A program made the translations under genes and the position numbers. From the NCBI GenBank assembly GCA_036971715.1, contig JAVHJL010000001.1, forward strand, positions 4,278,001 to 4,342,000: 64,000 nucleotides of DNA, in the 5' to 3' direction. Under the pieces are notes generated by a model. It was not told where the DNA came from and did no database searches. It saw only the letters and a program-made list of their open reading frames with translations. Of the stretch, positions 29,356 to 40,165 are shown piece after piece. Position 1 is the stretch's first letter. The number at the start of each line of letters is the position of its first letter. The DNA comes from Arthrobotrys musiformis. Taxonomy: Eukaryota > Ascomycota > Orbiliomycetes > Orbiliales > Orbiliaceae.

Positions 29356-29880
29356 ATGCGCTTCTTATCCACACTCCCTTTTTTCATCATACACCTTTTT
29401 ATAATTTTACCTCTATCAGTCGCATCTTTAAATTTAAATCCTTTCTCACTCCTCAGGCGGGCTTTCGATTTTTCATATCGTCCTTACACCCTAGTCACCG
29501 TAGGCAGGGACGGGATCCCCACAACCCTAACTGTCTCATACAAAACAATAATTATCGGCGGAAACCCACCAACAACTAGTAAAGCCGCAACAACAAGCAA
29601 AAAACCCAGCTCGAAGACGACGAGCAATACGACCTCTCCTACCGGAATAAGCACCACGACAAGCAACGGGTGCGTTCAAACAGTTACGAAAAGGAAAACG
29701 ATCACAAAGAATCGTACGGCCACGGTTACGGAACGGTGGTCTCGTACTGAGACTGTGACGAAATATGTTACGCGGGTATCTACTGTGAAGGAAACTCGGA
29801 CGGTTACGGAAACTGTGCGCGTTGGATGGGTTGATGATGATGATGTGGAGACGGTGGTGGTGACCGAGTGGGTGCGGTGA
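29356..29880 (+). CDS. Small secreted Thr-rich protein with TVT repeats
   Basis: A single-exon 174-aa frame. Residues 1-23 form a clear signal peptide (MRFLSTLPFFIIHLFIILPL, cleavage probably after SVAS/A). After a short hydrophilic part the middle is a Ser/Thr/Lys linker (TTSKAATTSKKPSSK...), likely O-glycosylated. The C-terminal third alternates Thr and Val (TVTKRKTITKNRTATVTERW, ETVTKYVT, TVKETRTVTETV), which would form beta strands, and ends in DDDDVETVVVTEWVR. Similar TVT-rich tracts occur in fungal wall-associated proteins. It has no GPI-type tail and only one cysteine in the mature part. No family is recognised; it may be a wall or surface protein. The ATG follows a stop-rich AT leader. 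Confidence 0.7.
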   Translation: MRFLSTLPFFIIHLFIILPLSVASLNLNPFSLLRRAFDFSYRPYTLVTVGRDGIPTTLTVSYKTIIIGGNPPTTSKAATTSKKPSSKTTSNTTSPTGISTTTSNGCVQTVTKRKTITKNRTATVTERWSRTETVTKYVTRVSTVKETRTVTETVRVGWVDDDDVETVVVTEWVR

Positions 29881-30598
29881 GGGTCTATAAGTTTAGTTAT
29901 AGATTATGTGATTGTATCAATCCATATTGTATTGTCACTGCGGGCGTTTGTTTTTATGATGTTCATGGCAAGTCGACTGTATTCAAGATATACATATTTG
30001 TTAATATTGGGTTAGCTAAGTACATGTTTTTAAACCCAACTGGGTAGCACCGTAGTGTTATATTACAGGGCTATATTATATAGCCGATTCACAGTATACG
30101 TAGTGCCTTGTCTGCTGCATTTAAATGCAGGTTGAATATCGCCTTGCAGCACCCACAGAACAGTCCTAAGGCTGGTTCGCGAATATATGATATTCGGATT
30201 CCAGCTTCGGGACCGATATGATTCGAATCCATGAAGCTTGAGATATCATCGTGAAGCCCGAAGAGTACCAGTCAACTGCGACTGGAAATGCAACAAAGTG
30301 GACGGAATGGATGCGTTGGCGTCAATCACCTACCCGTCCTGGCCTCTGGCGTGTTGTGTAACGACCCCCAAAATCTCTGTCTCCCCACAATCCAATCTTC
30401 GTCCACCAGCCCACGCCACCAACCAACGCTCCTCGACCTTTTGGCATCTCTCACCATCTTCAACACCGTCCGGACGCTCTCCAGAACACCAACCATACAA
30501 CCATCGCTACCTCGCTGCTCCAAGTGCACCGCTAAGTCGAAGCCAGTAAGATCCCTCGACCTTACGTGTGAAGAGGCAAAGAAAGTAAATATCCCACC
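29881..30598. promoter_or_regulatory. Intergenic region upstream of MAP1
   Basis: About 720 bp. The stretch 30238-30598 is open in two frames but reads as low-complexity Pro/Ser sequence and is more likely the MAP1 5' UTR/promoter. Confidence 0.45.
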
Positions 30599-32078
30599 AT
30601 GACCGCAAGTGACGCTGCCAAGTGCAAAGGCGTAGAGTGCACAAATCCTGCCGGCACACTACAATGCCCGACATGTTTGAAATTAGGGATCAAGAACAGT
30701 TTCTTCTGTTCACAGGATTGTTTTAAGAAGAGCTGGGTATGGATATTCCTTCGCAATCTCTCGAAGAGCTTCAAGTCGCTATTTCTTTTTTGTCAGAGCT
30801 ATCAGCTAATATAATCGTCATGCTATATCTCTTGATCTTGAGATTTCTAGTCCAACCATAAACAAGTCCACAAGACTGCAAGTGAGCAAGAAAATTCCAT
30901 CCTCCGTACACTTAGAGACCTCCAGAAACCAACACCTTACCCTTCGAACCCAGCTACCGGAACTTACGATCCCTTCCCGAATTATCCATACGCTGGCTCG
31001 TTACGCCCGGTCTATCCTTTGTCACCGTACCGCTCCGTCCCAGACCACATCCCGAAACCAGACTATGCTGCGGATGGAATTCCTAGATCGGAAGGCATTT
31101 TCCAACGGGCGAACAAAATCCAGATCCTGGACGAGAAGGGCATTGCAGCGATGAGGGAGGTTTGTAAGCTAGGAAGAGAGATTTTGGATATTGCAGCAGC
31201 TGCAGTAAGACCGGGCATTACGACAGACGAGATTGATGAGATCGTGCACAAGGCGACGATCGAGAGGAATGTAGGCGAAACCTTTGAGTTACAACGACCT
31301 ATTGGAATTGGAGTTCATTCTGATTTGGATTTGCGCAGGCCTACCCATCGCCTTTGAACTACAATAACTTCCCGAAGTCGGTATGCACATCAGTAAACGA
31401 GTCGATATGTCACGGTATCCCGGACCAAAGGCCCTTGGAGGATGGCGACATCGTCAACATTGATATTTCGGCTTATCACAACGGTTACCACGCCGATTTG
31501 AACGAAACATATTACGTTGGAGACAAGGCCAAGGCAGACCCCGACACTGTTAGAGTTGTCGAGACCAGCCGAGAGTGTTTGGACAAGGCTATCGAGATTG
31601 TTAAGGTACTACTTTTGCTTACAAAAAACTCGGAGGGAGTTAGGACGCTAACATAATCAATCGACAGCCTGGCATGCTTTTCCGCGAACCAGGAAACGTC
31701 ATCGAAAAACACGCCAAATCTCGAGGCTGTTCCGTCGTAAAAACCTACTGCGGACACGGCGTAAATACGCTTTTCCACTGCGCACCAAATGTTCCCCATT
31801 ACGCTAAAAACAAGGCCGTCGGCGCGGCGAAGGCCGGGATGTGCTTTACCATCGAACCAATGATTAATTTGGGTACGTGGAGAGATAAGACTTGGCCAGA
31901 TAACTGGACAAGCACAACGGCAGATGGGTTAAGATCTGCACAGTTTGAACATTGTTTGTTGGTCACGGAGACCGGATGCGAGGTTTTGACAGCAAGGAAA
32001 CCAGATTCGCCCGGTGGGCCAATACCGATGCCACCTGCAAATGGGGAAGCTTCAAGTGGAACAAGCGAAAAGCAGTAA
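30599..32078 (+). CDS. MAP1: Methionine aminopeptidase 1
   Basis: Four exons (30599-30736, 30851-31270, 31339-31605, 31668-32078), 1236 nt, 411 aa. It removes the initiator Met from nascent proteins in the cytosol, on ribosomes. The N-terminus is a zinc-finger region (CKGVEC...LQCPTC...[20 protein letters not shown]) typical of eukaryotic type 1 enzymes. The catalytic pita-bread domain has [40 protein letters not shown] and QFEH, which supply the Asp, Asp, His, Glu, Glu metal ligands. The tail is a short Pro/Ser-rich extension. All three junctions restore conserved sequence (for example KSW|SNHKQ and EIVK|PGM). Confidence 0.96.
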
Positions 32079-33179
32079 AGCTTACGTGGGGAACCTGGGG
32101 CGGTGGCTAAGTAGATTGAATTAATGATTGACTCGGATTTACTCCGATAAGATAGCTAAGAAGCATCGGAGATACGTGCCCTGAGTATCTCACCACAAAC
32201 TACGAGTCTTTTGAGACGTCTATCTTCTTTCTGTATGTATAATAACATGAGCCTTCAACGTTATGCTATTTGTGTTTCTTGGTGGTAGTGAAGGGGGAAG
32301 AGGAGGGAACACGTAAGACTCCAATAACCTGATAGATTGAGGCTGGGGCTATGGAGCCCGCAATTGTAAACCAGTGATAAGCCATCGTGTTACTCATGTC
32401 CGATGACAAGGTTAAAAGAACCGAAGCTCCAACAGCCGGGCTTGAGATGTACCGGCCGAAACTAGCTCGGGCCCTAAATTTATAACCTCACGTCGCAGCT
32501 GGTACATACGTGCATGCTCCCGAGCTGAAACTTGACTTCAATTGCCCTAGCCTCGAACCCAAGCGCAATTGATCACACCTCGAGGCTAAATTACCTCCGC
32601 CGTTTCTATATTCCCCCAACCCTTTGTGAACGTTTGCATTAAGAGCTCGAGAGTCAGCGGGTACTTTCGGGTAAAATTGAGTGTGAATTGGTAAGCCAGC
32701 TGCAGCCTCAATCCGTCCTACCTGTTACCCCGGTTTTTTAGGGGATTGGTTGGCCGGGATTTAGTATCAATATGTAGTTAACTTCGGCCTCGGAGCGCAA
32801 AATAACGCCCTGCCCTGCCGTCTTAGCAGATAAGTCTGGTGGCAATGGGAATGCGCGCTAGAATGTATAAAATACCACTTCGCCCCTCGCATTCCAAAGA
32901 GCGAGCTACGTAGGGCGTGCATATACAAATATCTAATTTTATGACTCAGCAAAAGCTGTAATACAATCAAGGCCGATTTCAAGCCGACTAGCTGCACGGC
33001 CCAGAATATTCTTTGTCAGAAATACTACCAACCTGCAGGTGTTCGAAGGTTATCGCCTGAAGCTTGCTTACTGTTGCAAATTAGCTCGGTTTGGTTTTGA
33101 ACGGTTTAAAGCGTCGATTGTCCCCGACAAACAACTTTCGGTTTCCTTTCCAATGCAACTACTTCCAGAAGACGACAAG
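32079..33179. other. Intergenic region, 1.1 kb
   Basis: Between MAP1 and the aminotransferase gene. The frame of the next gene is open back to about 33039, but an ATG nearer the conserved region was chosen. Nothing else is supported. Confidence 0.45.
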
Positions 33180-34959
33180 ATGGGTTCAACCATGGAGGGA
33201 TCACTGTCCAAGCGAGCACTCGAAAGCGCAGGCGAATTCGGTGCAATGGCTGATCTGATGAAGGTACGCCTCTAGCTTGGACGTAATTTATTAAGTGTTA
33301 TGATGTTAGATACGTCAAGAGTTCAACGACTAAGTTCGCGATTCGGAAACCTAGATCTTCCAGAACATGTACAACAAGGAGAAAAATCCGGATGGGATGT
33401 AAGTTATAGCGGGACATTGAGATTCCTGTCAATTGATAAATATACCTAAGCTTCAGAAGCTAATAATTGGTAAACAGCATCTCACTTGGAGTCGCAGAGA
33501 ACAGTCTCATGCACCAAGAACTCGTCGAGTACTATGCAGACAAAGTATGCTCCCCAAATCACGGGCTTCCATGGTTTTACAAGCAGGACTTGACTGAGGG
33601 GCGTTGGAAAAAATAGATTAAGATAACGCCGTTCGACTTAACTTACGGCACGGGCCCCGGTGGCTCGGTTATGCTGCGGGAAGCCCTCGCCTCTCTCTAC
33701 AACCGCAAATTCTCTCCAACTTTTGAAGTAAAGCCCGAACACGTCTACACTGCGATTGGTGTGAGCGGTGTTTTGGATTTACTTTTCCATACTATAGCTG
33801 ATGAGGGCGATGCTATCCTGATTGGGCGACCGATATACACTGGGTTTGCCCACGACTTATTTGGGAGGAGCAAGTTGAAGCTTGTGCCGGTTAGCTTGAA
33901 GAATGTGGATCCTATGGGACCCGAGGCGATCAAATATTATGAAAAGGAGCTACAAGTTCAGAGGAACAACGGTGTTAAAGTTAGAGGGATAATCCTTTGC
34001 AAGTACGTTCGTTCCTTGCAGCATGAGCCTTTAGAACTCTGTTTGAACGATATTGACCCCGTTATAGTCCACACAATCCTCTGGGGAAATGCTACGTAAG
34101 TTGATTGTTCGAATATATATAATGCTAGGTTTTTATGGATGGTACTAACTAATCGATCCAGACCCCGGAAGTTATCAAGGAATATGCTAAATTCTGCAAT
34201 TCCCACCAAATCCACTTCATCTCTGATGAGATATATGGGCTTTCAATCTACTCCACGCCATCGAATACTACCGCTGCCCCCTTCACTTCCGCGTTCGCAG
34301 TTCCGGGGCTGACTGACGTTATCTCCCCCCACCTTGTTCATGTCGTCTACGGAATGTCCAAGGACTTCTGCGCTAATGGGCTTCGCATGGGGTGTCTGAT
34401 TTCTCCGTGGAACCAACAAATCTTCTTAGCTGCTATCGCAGCGGTCGGGGTTTTCCAATGGCCAAGTTCTCTACCGGACATCGCTTGGAGAACTATTCTC
34501 AACGACCATGCATTCCTTGACGATTTTATTGTCAAGAACCAGGGGAAATTGGGGGAGCATTACCAAATTCTCATCAAGTGGTTCGAGAAGCATGATATCC
34601 CTTATGTCACGGGATCCAATGCCGGTTTCTTCGTCTGGACCGATCTGAGACGGTACCTGGCAAAGATTAAGTTACCGCAGGGCGATGACGGGAAGGTACC
34701 CGGTCGAAAGACCAATATTCCCGGCCAGCCCGAGGGTGCGCAAAAGCGGGATAAAATCCTTTGGGAGAAGATGGTAGCCGGAGGTGTTTATGTTGGAAGC
34801 GCTGAGATGTTTTTCGGTGAAGAGCATGGTTGGTATAGATTCAGCTTTTCGACGACTAGAGAGGAATTGGAATTGGGACTTTCGAGGATGGAGAAGGTTT
34901 TGAACCAAGTTGATGCGGAGGCGGCGTTAGAAGGGCTAGAAGGGTTAAATGTGAATTGA
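33180..34959 (+). CDS. ACC synthase-like class I/II aminotransferase
   Basis: Six exons (33180-33263, 33355-33398, 33478-33544, 33617-34002, 34068-34095, 34162-34959), 1407 nt, 468 aa. A fold-type I PLP enzyme: NPDGIISLGVAENSLM (substrate/cofactor region), YGTGPGGS, GIILCNPHNPLGKCY, FISDEIYG (PLP Asp) and VVYGMSKDFCANGLRMG, where Lys (about residue 270) would form the Schiff base. The order and the AEN motif match the ACC synthase (1-aminocyclopropane-1-carboxylate synthase) subfamily. Fungal members are often simple amino acid transaminases, so ethylene-precursor synthesis should not be assumed. The NPHNPLG loop is encoded by a 28-nt exon. The last intron has a TACTAAC branch site. Start: the Met in MGSTMEGSLSKR; an in-frame Met lies about 40 nt upstream. 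Confidence 0.92.
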
Positions 34960-35248
34960 AGATAGAGGGGTTGTGGATTTATAGGTGCCGAGCTATTTAT
35001 TAATACCATGGTACCAGAGGACTCAAGATCCGGGTTAATAAATCAGAAGTGGATTAGGGCTAAGAAATCTGAAGGCGCATGATCATCTGATTGATTATAA
35101 CAATAAAGTTAGAACAATTTGTGTCGATAACATAAGTATCTAATTATTTACATTTGACTAAGACCCTGAACACTGATGCCCTAGTAATATGAACAGCTAT
35201 ATGTACACTCCCCAAATCCCAACTGCTGATATTGATTTAGGCTAAATT

Positions 35249-36289
35249 TTACATGATATTGAAAACATCACTGGTTGCCTTTGTTGCCGGCTGGATTGGT
35301 TTCCTCGCACCATATCCGTAGCCAGTATATGTCATATCTGGTGCAAATTCCTCAAGTGCTTGTTCTGCCGTTTGTTTACTGACCCCCTCTCTCTTGGAAC
35401 CGCCGGTCAAGGCATCTGCGAAGGCATCGAAAACAACCTCGTCCTTCAGGTAGAAGTCTTGGCTAAACTTATCCGTCCTGGCCTGCCTGGCTACGATTTG
35501 GTTGGAATCTGGAGGCTTCATATGGACCATCTCGGCCTGTTTGATAAGCTCGAATTCCTGATTGATAAGTTCGTCAAGCTGGGCTTCCGTGAAAATAAAC
35601 TCGTGGGCGCGGATATAAAGCTCGTGAAGTTCCTCAAGTTTTCCAGTCCGCTTTTCCTCTTCGAGTTTAAGATACCGTTCACGTTTTTCAGCAAGACGTT
35701 CTTCGCGGCCAGGGTCTGTCAGAAGATGTTTCTTCCGTAAAGCGGATATTATAGTAGGCGTGGTGAGCTTCACGGCGTCACTATCTTCCTCGGCAAGAAG
35801 TTTGGCGCGGAGTTCCTGTTTTTGAGTGGACCGCTGTGCGATGTATTCATCTCGACGGGTTTTCTCGACGTGCAGTTGAAGGAGACCTTCACGAATATTC
35901 CGACGACGGGAGTCTGCCATCCTTTGCTTCCAGCTGATATATGCCTTTTCCTTGGCCGGAGCGGTTTCACCGGGCTTGGAGAAGACGGTGGGCTCTTTCG
36001 AGACGAGAGCGAGGTAGCTTGACGTTATCTTCTTGTTGTCCTTCTCATTGCGAAACACCTTCCGTGGCTCGGGACGAGTGCCTTTCGCTCGAGGCTTCCA
36101 GGGAGCATATCTTTGAGGTGGGAACGGAATGTCGACGAAGTAAGGGCTATAGGGACTAGCTGACGATGGTCCATCCGACGAGGTGGTAGTACTGAAGGCA
36201 CGAGTGGCCGGGGCCGGCAAGCATGGACGTATATGCCGGCTGCAAGAGCGGCAGACAAAGGCCGATGATTGGAGTGCAGTTGTCGACAT
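35249..36289 (-). CDS. PET123: Mitochondrial small-subunit ribosomal protein Pet123/mS26
   Basis: Single exon, 346 aa from the Met at 36289; the frame is open upstream to 36499, but MSTTALQSSAFVCRSCSRHIR starts a good mitochondrial presequence. A basic, helical, charged protein: YFVDIPFPPQRYAPWKPRAKG, then a long Arg/Lys/Glu-rich coil (REERLAEKRERYLKLEEEKR...LHELYIRAHEFIFTEAQLDELI), which is the Pet123/mS26 pattern. It is a component of the fungal mitoribosome small subunit. The 3' end converges with the aminotransferase gene about 290 bp away. Confidence 0.8.
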   Translation of the reverse strand: MSTTALQSSAFVCRSCSRHIRPCLPAPATRAFSTTTSSDGPSSASPYSPYFVDIPFPPQRYAPWKPRAKGTRPEPRKVFRNEKDNKKITSSYLALVSKEPTVFSKPGETAPAKEKAYISWKQRMADSRRRNIREGLLQLHVEKTRRDEYIAQRSTQKQELRAKLLAEEDSDAVKLTTPTIISALRKKHLLTDPGREERLAEKRERYLKLEEEKRTGKLEELHELYIRAHEFIFTEAQLDELINQEFELIKQAEMVHMKPPDSNQIVARQARTDKFSQDFYLKDEVVFDAFADALTGGSKREGVSKQTAEQALEEFAPDMTYTGYGYGARKPIQPATKATSDVFNIM

Positions 36290-36690
36290 TGTGTCGGATT
36301 GTGGTATATGTCGAGGAAAGGATGCCGGAGGAGGCCGTCGGGGTGACCTTCCGACAGCTATCGTCGTCGAGGAGGATTGCGCTGAGGGAAGCTGGCGGGG
36401 CGAATGTGTTGCGGCCGACGTTGGATATTGAATTTTTGGCGGGCGAATTTGTGTCCGAAAACAGAAATAATACAGGGGCAAAGAGGCTTGGCAACACATG
36501 ATGTCGGGTTGTTTACCGTTGTCGCGTGTTGTTGCTGTCGCAGATTAACAGACATCGGTGTCGAGCTCTCTACTGTCCTTCTATTCCAAACCAAACCATC
36601 ATCGCCTCGACCCGCCCGCGAATACCATTGATGAGATAGCATAATATTACCCGCACCTCTTGAGCGCCGGACTCTCCGATATCATCCGCG
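36290..36690. promoter_or_regulatory. Divergent promoter between PET123 and the NEDD1-like gene
   Basis: About 400 bp between divergent start codons. No gene is seen; it must serve both genes. Confidence 0.5.
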
Positions 36691-39485
36691 ATGTCCCTGC
36701 GGCTCAAAAATAGGAGTGCCAGCAGGTCGCAGGCGCCAGCGCAGGATGTCGAACCTACTTGGAAAGTTATCATCACAACAGCTACGGAGGTCAATGTTTG
36801 GGACGGCATAGACAACAAGTATGACACGGTGTTTAAGTCCGGGACCGAAGGCATTGTCGCCGCGAGATTGGCTAAAGAGGGTAAGTACCGACCCCTCCTC
36901 GATTGAAAAGATGGAAAGGGCATTGGCTGATACGATGAGGTCATCAACAGGGAATGTCCTCGCTGTAGCTGGATCCCAAGTTGTCGTTTTACACAGGATC
37001 GAACAGGGACAGCCAAATTCTTACAGACTGAGGGGAGCCGATGTTAGCAATACATCTTGCCCAAACGTGTGGCTACAATGGCTGATATTCTTTCTAGTCC
37101 ACCCGTCTGCTCGAGTATGCTGCCGACGGAAAAAGCCTTTTTCTCAATATTATGCTCCGAAATGCCATTCAAACCTACAATATCCGCGATGACAAGTTCT
37201 CGGAAATCCTCAAGCCACACCCATCGCCCGTCACCACGTTTGCAACCTCCTTTGATTCGGCCCTTGTTCTCTCTGCATCTAAAGACCCACCAACACTTCA
37301 CTTGGATAATCTGAGTCTTAGAACGACTTACCATCTGAAACCACAGGCTTCGAACCAGAGAGCTATTCTTGCAAGTTTCCATCCAACAAAGAAAAACATA
37401 TTCCTAATCTCGTTCGCCGATGGCGTCCTAGCTGCATATGACTACACGAAGGCTACAAAAACTGGACAGCATATCCACGCTTTCGGGCATTTGCACGATG
37501 CTATGATGGGTGGGAAGGGACTGACAGCTGCACAATTTATCCCGTGCCCTCAGGCTAAAGCTGTATCTGTTGGTGAAGACGGAAAATGCGTGGTTCTCGA
37601 TTTTGAGAAAAAGACTGTCGTTGGTAGTTTCAAAATCGGGGCGCCTGCCACCTGTCTTGCCCTCAGGGCCGAGGATGTGAAGAAAGGCACCAAGTGGCTA
37701 GCTGCTATTGGAACACTTCACGGGTGGTGCTACATATATGACCAAGACGGAAACAAGCTACACGAGGTCCAAGTCGAGCGAGACAATAGAATTCGTGAAG
37801 TCAGGTGGAAGCTCGGGGATGTCAAGTTGCCTGTTACTGCCACTAAAACTATCAGACCTCAAATGTCTCCTAGGAAGATTAGCAGCTTGCTGCCACTTCC
37901 TGGTATTCGCACTCCACACCAATTGAGATTTCGACAGAATCTCCCAACAACGGAAGAGGTTGAACCGATCGTACCTGCAGATAAACCGGAAGCACCAATC
38001 GAATTCCCCCCTTCATCCCCCGTAACTCGGGCTCCTCCGAACCCAAACAAGCCTCTCCCGAAAGCTCCACCTGGATCTGAGAAGGAAGACCCATGGGAAG
38101 ATGTTGAAGAAACGTTTAAGGAACAGAAGCCCGCATGGGAGGACCTTCAAAAGGGGTACACCACGGATTATATGAGCATCTTCTCACCGGTCAAGAATGA
38201 GCCAGTGAGAAATTCACCAAGGAGGAGGAGTGCACGACTAAGTGTCCGATCTGTTCAACATTCCCCGGACAAAGACCAAGGTGACAAGATTGACAAGTTG
38301 ATCAGACAAGATGAGGAGGGATTGTTGAGACCAAGTATGTCTTCCCCGACTTTGGCAACAGCAATGCCGAGAAGCCCCGGAAAGCAGCCAGCGCTTCCGA
38401 AAGATATAAAGCCAGTCCAACGAGCCGTGACGGAATTGCCAAAGTCAAAGGGATCGAGAAAAGACCATGTCAGAAAGGAGCTTGAACAGGAGTTTAAACA
38501 AGAGCAGAGATTGCCTCCAACGCCGACAAGGCCGGCACCGGAACCAGCTCCAGAAACAGGCGAACTCAATGAAACGAGGCCTGCCGTACCTTTGAAGGAC
38601 GATGTTATACCAGAGCCCCCGAAGGGTCGAGATTTTGCTCCCCCCTCGACACTATCAACGGGGCCTTCTCTCCCTTCGACTGACAGCAAAGCGGTTGAAG
38701 ATTTTCGCAAGGTCAGGGCCAAGCTCGAGTCTGGACATGGGAACCCGGTCCTATCCTTATTTTCATCGCATCTTCCAAATCAAAAATCCAAGCATGATGC
38801 CAGTGCTCCTGAAAGTGTGGAGGGTAAGGAGAACTCCGCAAGCAGCAAAGCAGATGCGAAGGCTGAGAAAAGGAGGGCTAAGTTGGAGGAGAAAGAGCGA
38901 AGGAAGTCTGAGAGGGAAGAAAAGAAAAAGAAGAAGAAAGAAGGGAGCTTCCCGCCTGTTTCGAATCTAGTCTTTGAGGATGAGGATATGGAAATTGATG
39001 GACCACGATATCTTGATCTTCCAACTTTGTCGCCGAAAGTTGCCCGCGCTAAACGAAAGGCGGCAGATGATCCCGATGAAGCGACGAAGGAGGAAGCCGC
39101 ACGAAATACACCTAGATTGGTTTCCAAGGGAAAGGGGAAACAAAAGTCACCAACCCCGGATGATATTTGGATGCCAGAAGAAGTTAGAAAGCCATCCAAA
39201 CGTCTTAATGTTGGAGCTAGCTCGCCGAGTATGGGAAGCAGTCGAGCAGCCATGTCAGCTACCAGCACTCAGAACGGGATGATGAGCATTCACGATATGA
39301 TTGCAGACTTAAAGAATTCCTTCAGGCAGGAGATGGGAATCTTGAAAGCCGAGATAAAGGACAAATTCAAGCAGCAGGACGAGTTTTTGGAAGGGTTGAT
39401 TAAGAATGAGAGGGGAGAAGTGAAGTTTTTGAGAGATGAAAATGAGCGATTGAGGGCTCAGATTCGAGAATTGACAGAGAAGTAA
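36691..39485 (+). CDS. NEDD1/GCP-WD-like WD40 protein with C-terminal coiled coil
   Basis: Three exons (36691-36880, 36951-37042, 37098-39485), 2670 nt, 889 aa. Residues about 20-345 read as WD40 blades (WKVIITTATEVNVWD, VLAVAGSQVVVLHR, TTFATSFDSALVLSAS, FHPTKKNIFLISFADGVLAAYD). A long disordered Pro/Ser/Lys-rich middle (about 350-820) with a KKKKK-rich charged patch follows. The last 65 residues form a coiled coil (IHDMIADLKNSFRQEM...LRDENERLRAQI) whose pattern matches the gamma-tubulin-binding tail of animal NEDD1. NEDD1 recruits gamma-tubulin ring complexes to microtubule-organising centres, at spindle poles in fungi. The call rests on this layout and the tail similarity recalled by eye. 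Other WD40 coiled-coil proteins are not excluded. Confidence 0.72.
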
Positions 39486-40165
39486 ACTTATGTTTTGTTT
39501 TTTTTACCGTACACTAACCATCGTTTGGCATTAGCTTTCTGAATTTACATTTTGACAGGCGGTCGGAGGTCTTTATATTAACGACCTTCTGTATGATTGA
39601 CGACGAAGTCTTGTTTATGCATTTGCATGGATCTTAGCATTTCTCAGGCGCCTTGCAAGCGGGGGGTTCTCTTTTTTCCCCTTTTCTGTTTTTTCTCTCT
39701 TGTCTCCTAATCTTTGAAAAGCGGTTGTGAAGGGTTATTTCGTTACTTTCGTTTCCTTTTTTCTGTGAATAACCTGTCAGACGGAGTTTGGGAGACGATT
39801 CATTCTTTATTCATTGGTAACTTTCTTTAGAATTGAGCCTGGCCTTCGATGGATTATACTAACTTGTGTACGATAATACTTTTGAAATTTAATGGCCTGG
39901 TGGAGTCTTGAGAATAAGACTCCCCGGTTTGGTTTGGGAACTTACCCACATGGCGACTTTAAGCCCGCCCGTGTTGTATTTTTTGTGTTGCGATGGTTTC
40001 TTGGGTTGAAGCTCACAGAGCCGCAAGTCTCAACTTTTTTTTTTTTAAGCTTTGCGAAAAAAAAAAATTCTGGTCGCGAAACTTCTTCCCACTCCACAAA
40101 AGCTCCAACATCAACCTTTACCCGACCATATCTTATCTTTCGTTCAACGTCGCAGAACCAGCACA
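39486..40165. promoter_or_regulatory. Intergenic region upstream of NOP7
   Basis: About 680 bp. It contains pyrimidine-rich tracts near 39670-39710, a perfect 8-bp inverted repeat GGAGTCTT/AAGACTCC at 39902-39923 with a 6-nt loop, and T and A runs near 40036-40070. No gene is seen. Confidence 0.5.

Noticed and set aside
36291..36499. 70-residue upstream extension of PET123
   Set aside because: The later Met begins a good mitochondrial presequence; the upstream part overlaps the divergent promoter region.
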